A stretch of 64,000 bases of DNA from Methanocellales archaeon (GCA_030610945.1 JAUWQV010000004.1:55148-119147); one strand, 5' to 3'; positions 47,911-55,642 are shown, counted from the stretch's first letter. Notes: a model not told the origin generated them from the letters alone. Program-made: numbers and translations.

Positions 47911-50327
47911 CGAACAAATTGCCAAAGACATACGAACCCGATAAAATCGAGCCAAAATGGCAGGAGCGGTGGGAAAAGGAGGAGTTTTACAGATTTGATT
48001 TTGACGTAGAGGGTCCAGTATATGTCATCGACACGCCGCCCCCCTTCACCTCGGGCACCCTTCACATGGGACATATATTGAATCATACGTGGATTGACAT
48101 TGCTGCGCGATACAAGAGGATGAGAGGGCATAATGTTCTGCTGCCGCAAGGTTTTGATTGCCATGGCCTGCCCACAGAATTACAGGTGGAGAAACTCGGC
48201 ATCTCCAAGGAAGACAGGGAGAGATTCAGGGAAGCGTGCATAGACTGGACAGAGAAGAGCATAGAGAAGATGAAGGCCCAGTTTAAAAGACTGGGGTATT
48301 CGGCGGATTGGTCCAAGGAATACAGGACCATGTCCAAAGACCACATCACCAAGGTCCAGTTATCGCTGCTCAAGTTCAATGACCTCGGGCTGGTTTATAG
48401 AAAACGCCATCCAATACACTACTGCTGCAACTGTGGAACCGCGCTTGCCAAAGCAGAACTTGGATATATCGAGCGGGATGGCACCCTCAGTTACATGCGA
48501 TTGGGTGTTGATGGAATTGACAATGGCCACATAACCATTGCCACAACCCGCCCCGAATTGATGTGCGCATGCGTTGCGGTCATGGTGCATCCTGACGATG
48601 AAAGATACGGCAACTATATCGGAAAGACGGCGCGATTACCCCTTTATAAGAGAGAGGTTCCCATCATCGCAGATGAGGACGTAGACATGACGTTCGGAAC
48701 GGGCGCGGTTTACGTCTGCACGTACGGTGATGAGCAGGATCTGGTGTGGCAGCAGAAATATTCGCTGCCGGCGATTGTCGCCATTGATGAAAATGGGCGT
48801 ATGACGGAATATGCTGGCAAGTACAAAGGCATGACTATAGAAGAGTGTCAAAAGCAGATTATAGAAGATTTGAAATCTAGTGGTGCAATCACCAAGCAGG
48901 AGCCTATAACGCACAGGGTCCTAATTCACTCAGAGCGAAGTGGCTGCCAGAGGCCGATTGAATTTATCCCAATGCCCCAGTGGTTCATCAAGATTAAAGA
49001 TAAGTCAAAAGACGTGATTAACGCTGCTGAAAAGATGAACTGGTATCCAGAGTATATGTTTCAGAGACTAACAGACTGGGCGAACTCCCTGGACTGGGAC
49101 TGGGTCATCTCGCGTCAAAGAGTCTTTGGAACGCCGATACCTTTCTGGTACTGTGAAGATTGTGATGAGATAATCGCGCCCTTGCAAGACGACCTGCCTG
49201 TTAATCCTGCAGTAGATGGTGCACCAGTAGATTCGTGTCCGCGGTGTAATTCGAAAAATATCAAAGGCAACCTTGACGTGTGCGATTGCTGGGTTGATAG
49301 TTCAATAAGCCCCCTCATAGCAAGCAACTGGCTGAGCGATGAGTTCGAAAAACTTTACCCCACGTCCATCAGGCCACAGGGATACGAAATCATCCGGACA
49401 TGGCTATTTTACACTATCTTTCGCTGCCTTATCCTGACCGGGGAGGCGCCATTCAAAGATATTTTAGTCAATGGAATGGTGCTCGGAGAAGATGGCAAAA
49501 AGATGTCCAAGAGTCTTGGCAACGTCGTTGCGCCAGACGAAATCATCGATGAGTATGGAGTTGACCCCGTCAGGCAGTGGGCCGCCATAGCGTCATTGGG
49601 AGAGGATTATCCATTCGAATTGAAGGAAATCGTTCATGGAAAACGTTTTCTAACCAAGATGTGGAACGTTGTGAGATTTGGCATGCTCCATCGTTCCGGT
49701 GCCCCTGGAGAGCTAAATATCGTCGATAAATGGATTCTGAGCAAACTGAATAGGCTGGTTAGAGAAGTCACCGCCGACCTGGATGGGTATGAATTCAAGA
49801 CGTTGCAAAAAATCAGGAGTTTCGCTTGGAGCGAGTTAGCCGACAACTACATTGAGATGACAAAATATCGATTGTACGGTGATGATGTCGGCGCAAAGAA
49901 TGCAGCAAGATACACGCTAAGCAGGGTTGTTGAAACTGTCCTTCTGTTACTGGCGCCATTTGTTCCTCACTTTGCGGAGGAGTGCTATTCATGCATAGGA
50001 GATAGCAGCATTTATAGATGCAAGTGGCCAGAAGCGGACGAGTCGCTGATAGATGATGAGGCAGAAAAGGGCGGCGAGGTTATCAAAGAGGTTATAGGTG
50101 CCATAAGGAGATACAAATCTGAAAAAGGCCTCCCACTAAATGCTGAGTTGGAAAAAATCAAGATATATGCTAATGCTCATGACGAAAAATGGATTAAGCA
50201 GGGCATCAATGACATTAAGGGCACGACCTGGGCGAAGAGCGTGGAGATTATGAGAGGCGCACCAGAAAAGAAAGGGGATGCCCTCCAGGTCAGGGATGTG
50301 ACTGTTGTTATTTGTGGCGTCTATTGA
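47907..50327 (+). CDS. valS: valyl-tRNA synthetase
   Basis: 806 residues. Class I synthetase: the HIGH motif reads TSGTLHMGHILNHTW near residue 48, and KKMSKSLGNVVAPDE near residue 532 is the KMSKS motif. The editing domain (ATTRPELMCACVAVMVHPDD), a zinc-binding CPRCNSKNIKGNLDVCDCW and the anticodon domain are present. The length is that of archaeal ValRS, which lacks the bacterial C-terminal coiled coil. Coupled to pyrK. The end overlaps the convergent PC4-like gene by 7 bp. Confidence 0.97.
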   Translation: MTNKLPKTYEPDKIEPKWQERWEKEEFYRFDFDVEGPVYVIDTPPPFTSGTLHMGHILNHTWIDIAARYKRMRGHNVLLPQGFDCHGLPTELQVEKLGISKEDRERFREACIDWTEKSIEKMKAQFKRLGYSADWSKEYRTMSKDHITKVQLSLLKFNDLGLVYRKRHPIHYCCNCGTALAKAELGYIERDGTLSYMRLGVDGIDNGHITIATTRPELMCACVAVMVHPDDERYGNYIGKTARLPLYKREVPIIADEDVDMTFGTGAVYVCTYGDEQDLVWQQKYSLPAIVAIDENGRMTEYAGKYKGMTIEECQKQIIEDLKSSGAITKQEPITHRVLIHSERSGCQRPIEFIPMPQWFIKIKDKSKDVINAAEKMNWYPEYMFQRLTDWANSLDWDWVISRQRVFGTPIPFWYCEDCDEIIAPLQDDLPVNPAVDGAPVDSCPRCNSKNIKGNLDVCDCWVDSSISPLIASNWLSDEFEKLYPTSIRPQGYEIIRTWLFYTIFRCLILTGEAPFKDILVNGMVLGEDGKKMSKSLGNVVAPDEIIDEYGVDPVRQWAAIASLGEDYPFELKEIVHGKRFLTKMWNVVRFGMLHRSGAPGELNIVDKWILSKLNRLVREVTADLDGYEFKTLQKIRSFAWSELADNYIEMTKYRLYGDDVGAKNAARYTLSRVVETVLLLLAPFVPHFAEECYSCIGDSSIYRCKWPEADESLIDDEAEKGGEVIKEVIGAIRRYKSEKGLPLNAELEKIKIYANAHDEKWIKQGINDIKGTTWAKSVEIMRGAPEKKGDALQVRDVTVVICGVY

Positions 50328-50533
50328 GGTCCTATAGCTGCATCAAGCAGCGCCTTGAGTTCGCCTATCTTCGCTACAGGCACACTGATGCCTTGTTTTG
50401 TGTATCCGGTGTAGCGCTCACTATCCACAAACTTGCGAATGTCTACGCGCTTCTCGCTCTTCCATTCCGTCAGCCTGACTATGATCTTAGTAGATTTGTC
50501 CAATTCAATCTTTCCGATTTCCTCATCGACCAT
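50321..50533 (-). CDS. PC4/p15-like single-stranded DNA-binding coactivator
   Basis: 70 residues from ATG 50533, preceded by AGGTGAT. IGKIELDKSTKIIVRLTEWK and VDIRKFVDSERYTGYTKQGI followed by SVPVAKIGEL are the PC4 coactivator pattern: a beta sheet that binds single-stranded DNA. Small stand-alone PC4 proteins occur in several archaea and in phages. Convergent with valS. Confidence 0.8.
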   Translation of the reverse strand: MVDEEIGKIELDKSTKIIVRLTEWKSEKRVDIRKFVDSERYTGYTKQGISVPVAKIGELKALLDAAIGPQ

Positions 50534-50674
50534 ATTTATCACCTGCCATTAATCATGCCTATATTTAGTGTCTTCGTTTAAACGTTTAACGTTTAATTGA
50601 CTGGGAGCTTCGCGTTTATTAAAAGGGCCAAACAATTAAGAGCTGCAAATTACAATATCATATGGAGGAATGAA

Positions 50675-51028
50675 ATGGAGGACGTAACCAACATATTTGA
50701 GAACACGGGCTCCAGCCTGATAAAAGGCATCATGGAGAGAGGTGGCGCCATTTTAGGAGAAAAAATCGAGGGTTTTGCCGGCGTTCTGGTAGAGGACAAG
50801 GCATACGCGGATGCTCTCCAAAAGAAGGTGGAGGTGCAAGCCGGCGTAAAAGGCTACATCTCGACCGACGAGTTGCCTGCCTATGGAATCTCCAAGGAAG
50901 AAAAAGAAGCAATAGAGAGCAGGTTCGGTGTTACGGGAAACGATGTCGTCATCCTGGTTGCTGATGAAGAGAGCAAAGCAAGAAGGGCGCTGGAAGTGAT
51001 AAAAGAAGACGTTTCCAAGCGAAAATGA
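50675..51028 (+). CDS. free-standing GAD-domain protein
   Basis: 117 residues from ATG 50675, with TGGAGGAATGA upstream (GGAGG 50664-50668). The segment GGAILGEKIEGFAGVLVEDK, GVKGYISTDELPAYGISKEE and DVVILVADEESKARRALEVI matches the GAD domain (about residues 25-110) that occurs inside GatE and bacterial AspRS. Neither the GatB-like amidotransferase core nor a synthetase domain lies on either side, and the gene has its own ribosome site. It may be a paralog cut down to the domain, or an adaptor. Assignment by pattern recognition. Confidence 0.65.
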   Translation: MEDVTNIFENTGSSLIKGIMERGGAILGEKIEGFAGVLVEDKAYADALQKKVEVQAGVKGYISTDELPAYGISKEEKEAIESRFGVTGNDVVILVADEESKARRALEVIKEDVSKRK

Positions 51029-51068
51029 TAGACTATATAACAACGAAATCACAAACAAAAAGGGGGAT

Positions 51069-51224
51069 TTGCCATCTTTTTTGGCCAGAAAAATCCTGAA
51101 GGTCGGATCATCCTACATGATCACTTTACCCATGGATATTGTCCGGGGCTTCAGCTGGGACGAGAACACCAGGATAAAGGCCAGGATAACTGGCAAAAAT
51201 ACGTTGGAGATAAGTGAGGCATGA
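51069..51224 (+). CDS. short AbrB-like DNA-binding protein (51 residues)
   Basis: TTG 51069 to TGA 51224; TTG 51081 is a possible later start. KILKVGSSYMITLPMDIVRG then DENTRIKARITGKNTLEI follows the MazE/AbrB hairpin pattern (GSSYMITLP resembles the ...s-r-vtLP turn). GGGGGA lies just before the first TTG. It is a plausible antitoxin-type or transition regulator with no recognisable toxin adjoining. Confidence 0.5.
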   Translation: MPSFLARKILKVGSSYMITLPMDIVRGFSWDENTRIKARITGKNTLEISEA

Positions 51225-51253
51225 AGTTGCAGAGGCAGAGGAATAGAACCTAG

Positions 51254-52009
51254 TTAGGCGAGTTTCTTTGATATTACGCTTGCCATAAATCCGGTAATAA
51301 GGTGATATCTTACTTTTTTACATTCCACATTTCCGCGCTTTGTTGCGGCAACCTTTTGAGAGAGGGAAGGAGGTATCTCTTTTGATAAATTGAATATATT
51401 CAGTTCAGGCTTAAAATCAATCGGCGAAATACCAAACTTTGCAAATACTGGAGGACAGATCTTCAAAATATCCTGGTTTCTATCATACATCGCGTTAATC
51501 ATATTTTCAATATGGGTTGTTGTGTATTCATGTTCATCAGACTTGCCTACGGCATCTCTCAGAAAATCTCTTATAGCGTATGGCAACACCAAACACGACA
51601 CCAATTCATCATAAATATTGAAAGATGGGCGATCAGTCACAAAACCAACATTGGCATATTCTTTCATGTACTTTCTAAAGCTGGTCTTCAAGAATTTTAA
51701 CAATACTCCCCTTTCTTTGTCGTCTAGCTCCTTGTTCACGCGTGCTAAGTCCTCTTCGGTCAGCTTGAGTAATGGCTCTGCTCTCGATAGAATTGGCTTT
51801 GCTAATCCCCTTTTTCCTTTTCCTTCTGTCCTCTTAAAGAGGTGCGCATACTCCTTCGATACGATCTTGTAGATCTGATCTGTCCGTGGATTTTTCACTC
51901 TTTGTATTTTCTGTCCTATCTCGTAACCACTTATCGGCGCGCCGTATGCTAGGCAATAAATCTTTGATGGTAAGCCATCTAATATAGGATTTTCAATTTT
52001 TCTTGGCAT
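51254..52009 (-). CDS. element regulator, winged-helix-like N-terminus
   Basis: 251 residues from ATG 52009 with GGGGGT upstream. DGLPSKIYCLAYGAPISGYE and KNPRTDQIYKIVSKEYAHLF resemble a PadR/winged-helix domain (about residues 10-60). The C-terminal 150 residues are helical and unassigned. It faces away from the small-protein operon across a region with three GGAATAT half-sites at exact 16-bp steps, the most likely binding sites of this protein or of its partner. Confidence 0.6.
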   Translation of the reverse strand: MPRKIENPILDGLPSKIYCLAYGAPISGYEIGQKIQRVKNPRTDQIYKIVSKEYAHLFKRTEGKGKRGLAKPILSRAEPLLKLTEEDLARVNKELDDKERGVLLKFLKTSFRKYMKEYANVGFVTDRPSFNIYDELVSCLVLPYAIRDFLRDAVGKSDEHEYTTTHIENMINAMYDRNQDILKICPPVFAKFGISPIDFKPELNIFNLSKEIPPSLSQKVAATKRGNVECKKVRYHLITGFMASVISKKLA

Positions 52010-52032
52010 TTTATACCCCCTAAACAATCTTT

Positions 52033-52071
52033 GGAATATACGTTCTTTGGAATATCAATTCTCTATATTCC
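52033..52071. promoter_or_regulatory. GGAATAT half-sites at 16-bp steps
   Basis: GGAATAT at 52033-52039 and 52049-52055, and the inverted ATATTCC at 52065-52071. The longer direct repeat TCTTTGGAATAT is at 52028-52039 and 52044-52055. The second and third half-sites form a 7-bp inverted repeat with a 9-bp gap. The array lies 24-62 bp upstream of the regulator ATG (52009). Confidence 0.6.
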
Positions 52072-52081
52072 TATATCATAA

Positions 52082-52123
52082 TATATGTAAAAAAAACACA
52101 TATAATACTTGTGGTCATATGTG
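52082..52123. promoter_or_regulatory. TATATGT/CACATAT half-sites before the ribbon-helix-helix gene
   Basis: TATATGT at 52082-52088, CACATAT at 52097-52103 and ATATGTG at 52117-52123. The first two make an inverted repeat TATATGT-N9-ACATATA, the second and third CACATAT-N13-ATATGTG. They end 15 bp before ATG 52139 and are likely operators for the RHH protein. Confidence 0.5.
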
Positions 52124-52138
52124 GGGGTGTGGTGCCGG

Positions 52139-52264
52139 ATGAAAAAATGGATACACATTACAATCGACCACGATGTGCTTGAGAGAATAGACAAAGAGCG
52201 TGGTCTAATCCCTAGGTCCACATGGATCAATGACAAGTTAAAGAGAATCGTGGAGGACATATGA
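52139..52264 (+). CDS. ribbon-helix-helix DNA-binding protein (41 residues)
   Basis: ATG 52139 to TGA 52264. KWIHITIDHDVLERIDKERG then LIPRSTWINDKLKRIVEDI is the Arc/MetJ/CopG layout: a beta strand followed by two helices, with RST in the turn before helix 2. At 41 residues it is as short as a plasmid CopG protein. Its stop overlaps the next start (ATGA). Likely repressor of its own operon and of element copy number. Confidence 0.75.
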   Translation: MKKWIHITIDHDVLERIDKERGLIPRSTWINDKLKRIVEDI

Positions 52265-52410
52265 CCAAAAGCGCTCATATCGAGAAGAGAGGGGGGATCG
52301 CCTCGCCTCCCTCTATCCCCTCTGAAGATATCCTAGCTCGCTTGCTGGAGTGGAAGCGCGCTTGGTGGAAATGGCGAGCAGCGAAAAAGGACAGATGGGA
52401 GTTATTATGA
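52261..52410 (+). CDS. small Trp/Lys-rich protein of the element
   Basis: 49 residues, ATG inside the previous stop and its own stop overlapping the next ATG. C-terminal half is Trp/Lys/Arg-rich (RLLEWKRAWWKWRAAKKDRW), a strongly amphipathic helix. The ATGA coupling on both sides is the main support. Function unknown. Confidence 0.55.
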   Translation: MTKSAHIEKRGGIASPPSIPSEDILARLLEWKRAWWKWRAAKKDRWELL

Positions 52411-52664
52411 ATCATCAGCTTGCGCCCCAAATTCCCTCTAAGTCCATAAAAAGAATCATGCGATCTGCAGGTGCTGGGTGTGTGAGCAGGGGGGCCATTG
52501 ATATTCGCAATGCAAAAACCTTGCTCCAAGATATACCCCCCGAAATTTTGGATAAATTCGAGTTTTGGGAGATTGTACTTTTTAAAATTGTTGAAAAGGT
52601 GGATCTGAAACTTCAGAAAAAAGGAAGGAAGGAAAATAATGAACCGAAATATCAAGGAAATTAG
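52407..52664 (+). CDS. small element protein with a histone-like N-terminal segment
   Basis: 85 residues from ATG 52407, coupled to the gene before it. KSIKRIMRSAGAGCVSRGAI resembles helix 1 and loop 1 of archaeal histones (P-x-x-RI-x-RKAGAxRVS-x-x-A). The following AKTLLQDIPPEILDKFEFWE and VEKVDLKLQKKGRK could be helices 2 and 3 but do not show the histone consensus. I regard a diverged histone fold as possible, not established. Confidence 0.5.
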   Translation: MNHQLAPQIPSKSIKRIMRSAGAGCVSRGAIDIRNAKTLLQDIPPEILDKFEFWEIVLFKIVEKVDLKLQKKGRKENNEPKYQGN

Positions 52665-52815
52665 ATTCGTCCATGCGTTTGTTCTTCACACCAATGCCGA
52701 GGATGCGGAAAGGGTGAAAGAGTTCATTCTCGAAAAAACTGGGGCCCGTTTGATTTTTGAGAAGCATTCTGGTGGGCATTTAATTATTAAAGAGGAGAGC
52801 GAGTGCCATGGCTAA
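52639..52815 (+). CDS. small element protein, unknown function (58 residues)
   Basis: ATG 52639 to TAA 52815, with GGAAGGA 6-12 nt upstream, overlapping both the preceding and following genes. NAEDAERVKEFILEKTGARL and IFEKHSGGHLIIKEE give a beta-alpha-beta pattern. No family recognised. Overlap with the primase ATG (52808) shows tight packing. Confidence 0.6.
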   Translation: MNRNIKEIRFVHAFVLHTNAEDAERVKEFILEKTGARLIFEKHSGGHLIIKEESECHG

Positions 52816-54499
52816 AGCCAAGACTAAGAAAAAGATAGAGGAATGGCACACCAAGGCTGGATTTTGCCCATTCTGGCGCATTAAAACCCTTAAAGGCGTT
52901 GATGAAAAACATCCAACCATCGCCGTTAAATGCCTGATCAACAAAAAAGAACGGTCCATATACGGGGGCAAGTGCGTCCACGTTGATGCTTCTAGCACCG
53001 AAGGAATACAAAATTATAATGATTGCACCCTATACCTTAAAGACCTGAAGAGAAAAGAGGCGGGGCAAGAAAGTTACTTCCGAGACAAGGCATTCATTGG
53101 GAGGTGGTTGGCCAAAGATATCTGCGCAAAACACCGCTTTTTGACACATGAGAAAAGCCACATTATTTATGCCTATTCGGATGGTGTTTATTCTGATAAT
53201 GGTAGCGAGGTTGTCCAAGCAGAGTCCATACGGCTACTTGGTGATTTTTCGAAACGGAATAGGATAAATGAGGCGCTGGCATACATTATGTATTCTACAT
53301 ACACTGCGCCAGATAAGTTTGAAGCACCAATAGATTTAATTAATGTAAAAAACGGAATTCTAAATTTAGAAACAAACGAACTCATCCCACACACACCAGA
53401 TATTATTTTTCTAAATCGAATCCCAGTCGATTACGACCCAAAAGCGGACTGCCCTGTAATAAAGAAGTTCCTTAAGGAAGTTTTACAACCAGATGATATT
53501 CCGCTTTTTCAGGAGTATTTTGGTTTTTGCCTTTTGAGAGAATATCGGTTTGCGCGAGCATTGATGTTATTGGGTCCTGGAGAGAACGGAAAAACATCGA
53601 CCCTTTCATTATTAGAGGCTTTTTTAGGCACGGAGAACATCGCAACACCATCGCTACAAGATGTGGTTTCTAGTCGCTTTTCTCAATATGAACTATATGG
53701 GAGACTAGCGAACATCCACGATGATATCCCCTCTTCTAAGCTGTCCTACACGGGCAGATTTAAAATGCTGACGGGGGGCGGACTTGTGAGAGGCGAAAAG
53801 AAGCATAAGGATGGTTTTAATTTTAAAAATTATGCGAAGTTGATTTATTCGGCTAATGAATTGCCTGTCGTTGAGGATTCTTCGTTGGCTTTCTGGAGGC
53901 GGTGGTTTGTTCTTAAGTTTGATAATAGTTTTCCAGAGGGGGGTAAAAATACAGATCCGAATCTTCAAAAGAAGTTGACTACGCCAGAGGAGCTGTCGGG
54001 GTTTTTGAATTGGGGATTGGTTGGGTTGCGCAGGCTGTTGGAAAATAAGAAGTTCACAACGACAAAATCGACGCAAGAAACCAAGCGTGAGTGGGTTATG
54101 CAGACGGATAGCCTGAGGGCGTTTGTGATGAATTGTGTGAAGCTCAATCCAGAGGTTTCCATTACAAAAAACGACTTTTTCGAGGCGTACAAATTGTTCT
54201 GCGTTGAATATGAAATCACACCATTAGATAAGGCAAACCTAGGGCGTAAGCTACCCACAATAACACCACAAGTGAGGGATTATATCCCAACTATTGATGG
54301 TAAGAGACAACGGGCATGGAAAGGCATAGAGTTATTTTTTGATGAATCTACTGAAAATGGTAAAGAATTTAGCAAAAAAATTAAAGAATATAACAATAAA
54401 GTTGAAAAAGATGGGGGTAGCCACGAGGAAAAAGACATATGGAACGGATATCGAAAAAAAGTCTGTTCCACCCCCCAAAACACAGAGGAGCGGGGGTAA
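52808..54499 (+). CDS. D5/P4-type primase-helicase (SF3 helicase)
   Basis: 563 residues. The C-terminal part is a superfamily 3 helicase: Walker A LLGPGENGKTSTLSLLEAFL near residue 257, the B motif and sensor in ANIHDDIPSSKLSYTGRFKM, and the P4/D5 C-terminal stretch FKNYAKLIYSANELPVVEDS followed by FWRRWFVLKF. An N-terminal D5_N-type domain is likely (residues 130-230). Such proteins unwind origins in plasmids, phages and NCLDV viruses, which makes this gene the core replication protein of the element. The primase active site of fused types is not obvious in the first 100 residues. Confidence 0.88.
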   Translation: MAKAKTKKKIEEWHTKAGFCPFWRIKTLKGVDEKHPTIAVKCLINKKERSIYGGKCVHVDASSTEGIQNYNDCTLYLKDLKRKEAGQESYFRDKAFIGRWLAKDICAKHRFLTHEKSHIIYAYSDGVYSDNGSEVVQAESIRLLGDFSKRNRINEALAYIMYSTYTAPDKFEAPIDLINVKNGILNLETNELIPHTPDIIFLNRIPVDYDPKADCPVIKKFLKEVLQPDDIPLFQEYFGFCLLREYRFARALMLLGPGENGKTSTLSLLEAFLGTENIATPSLQDVVSSRFSQYELYGRLANIHDDIPSSKLSYTGRFKMLTGGGLVRGEKKHKDGFNFKNYAKLIYSANELPVVEDSSLAFWRRWFVLKFDNSFPEGGKNTDPNLQKKLTTPEELSGFLNWGLVGLRRLLENKKFTTTKSTQETKREWVMQTDSLRAFVMNCVKLNPEVSITKNDFFEAYKLFCVEYEITPLDKANLGRKLPTITPQVRDYIPTIDGKRQRAWKGIELFFDESTENGKEFSKKIKEYNNKVEKDGGSHEEKDIWNGYRKKVCSTPQNTEERG

Positions 54500-54637
54500 A
54501 AAGGACGTGAAAAACGCAAAGTGAAAAAAGCAAAAAATGGGGCGATGCACTGCGATGGAACAGATGTAACAGATATTACTCACATTTTAAGGGGGAAAGA
54601 CGGGGGGAGATAGTATATACGGTAACCAAGGAAGAAG

Positions 54638-54994
54638 TTGCACCAAAAGTCCGTTACATCCGTTCCGATACAGAGGAGCGCCTCAAAAAACACAAAAAAC
54701 ATCCGTTCCAAAAGATGCAATATTCGTTCCGTTAAAAAAGAAACAAATCCAAAAAAAAACCAAGAGGGCTACCCAGAAGTAGACCAAGAAACATTGGTAA
54801 ACTTCTTTTTAAAACACCACCGAGAAATAGTCAACAAGGAGCGCAGCCACCAACCAAGCATTGATTTTACGGCTGCCGTTGGTCGTGCTCATCGGGTTTT
54901 AGGCGTGAGTAAGGAGAGAGCAGCCAATACACTGGAGAACCTCGTAAGAGATGGAATAATCTCAACCTCATTACCAGAATCAAGGAAGAGTTAA
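54638..54994 (+). CDS. small basic protein with C-terminal winged-helix-like region
   Basis: 118 residues from a TTG at 54638 with GGAAGAAG upstream; a later start is possible because the first 40 residues are low-complexity and basic. VDQETLVNFFLKHHREIVNK and RAHRVLGVSKERAANTLENL then VRDGIISTSL resembles a winged helix. It follows the primase-helicase after 138 nt, in which I see no convincing gene. A role in element replication is inferred. Confidence 0.5.
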   Translation: MHQKSVTSVPIQRSASKNTKNIRSKRCNIRSVKKETNPKKNQEGYPEVDQETLVNFFLKHHREIVNKERSHQPSIDFTAAVGRAHRVLGVSKERAANTLENLVRDGIISTSLPESRKS

Positions 54995-55118
54995 ACATGA
55001 AGTTGATCAATCAACTATCAACTGTCGATCGATGTATTAAAACATCATGAACAAAACTCAATAAAAAGACAAATATATTTGAAGTAAGAATTCATATTCT
55101 GTCTAGGGAGATTGTTGA

Positions 55119-55502
55119 ATGAACGAAGCAGATTTTGTCGTTTATCGGAAAGAGGATATCGCAAAAATACCCAGAGATGCAAAGGTAGTGCACATCGGCT
55201 ACAAGATGAGCATCGAGGACATCGGCGAGATAATACGAACGAGGAAAAACCTGAAAGCGCTACGATTTCCACCCAGCATCGCGGATCAGCTGCACCCGTT
55301 CGTAGGCACCATGCTCGACATGCAGGGCATCAGGAAGCTGGCGGGCTATGCAGACCGGTATGATTCAAAGTTCGTAAAGGAAGCGAGAAAGCTCCGCCAG
55401 AAGGGATGGAAATATGAAAAGATCGCCGATCACATCTCAGATAAGATCGGAGCAGAACTGTCCGCGCAGACGATCTGGTATTGGGTGAATAAGAGGAAGT
55501 GA
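55119..55502 (+). CDS. DUF1699-like protein with C-terminal helix-turn-helix
   Basis: 127 residues from ATG 55119. VVHIGYKMSIEDIGEIIRTR, LKALRFPPSIADQLHPFVGT and MLDMQGIRKLAGYADRYD follow the DUF1699 pattern seen in methanogens. The C-terminal KKWKYEKIADHISDKIG-like segment (WKYEKIADHISDKIGAELSA) then QTIWYWVNKRK looks like a resolvase-type HTH. AT-rich upstream region of 124 nt. Probable DNA-binding protein. Confidence 0.6.
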   Translation: MNEADFVVYRKEDIAKIPRDAKVVHIGYKMSIEDIGEIIRTRKNLKALRFPPSIADQLHPFVGTMLDMQGIRKLAGYADRYDSKFVKEARKLRQKGWKYEKIADHISDKIGAELSAQTIWYWVNKRK

Positions 55503-55531
55503 ATGAATTTCTTACCCACGGGGGATCTTAA

Positions 55532-55642
55532 TTGAGGCCAATTCTGATTATTCTGGTATTAATAATTGTTTTAATCGGTGGCTGTATCGGTGGATTTGAT
55601 ACAGAAAAGGTTCTGGAGCCCTCCCCTTGTAAATCCTTCTAA
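55532..55642 (+). CDS. very short lipoprotein or lipoprotein remnant
   Basis: 36 residues, TTG 55532 to TAA 55642, with GGGGGATC upstream. A hydrophobic signal segment (ILIILVLIIVLIGG) ends in a lipobox IGGCIGG; the mature part is only about 17 residues. Either a tiny lipoprotein or the surviving start of a longer one, like the other lipoprotein genes nearby. Confidence 0.45.
   Translation: MRPILIILVLIIVLIGGCIGGFDTEKVLEPSPCKSF

Larger units (their letters stand above)
51254..54994. mobile_element. integrated replicon-like element (core)
   Basis: A divergent regulator, an operator-rich promoter region, a ribbon-helix-helix protein, four very small proteins in overlapping order, a D5/P4-type primase-helicase and a small winged-helix protein form a compact unit of plasmid or virus type. 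None belongs to the host housekeeping set, and base use shifts to more A+T. No integrase, capsid gene or tRNA attachment site is visible, so the ends are approximate and mobility is inferred from gene content alone. Confidence 0.6.

Noticed and set aside
54521..54613. A 30-codon GTG frame between the primase-helicase and the next gene
   Set aside because: No ribosome site, low complexity and no conserved pattern; probably chance.
51254..54994. Bounded insertion with direct-repeat attachment sites
   Set aside because: I found no matching repeats of useful length near 51.0 and 55.1 kb and no tRNA at either side, so the ends are given only as the gene limits.
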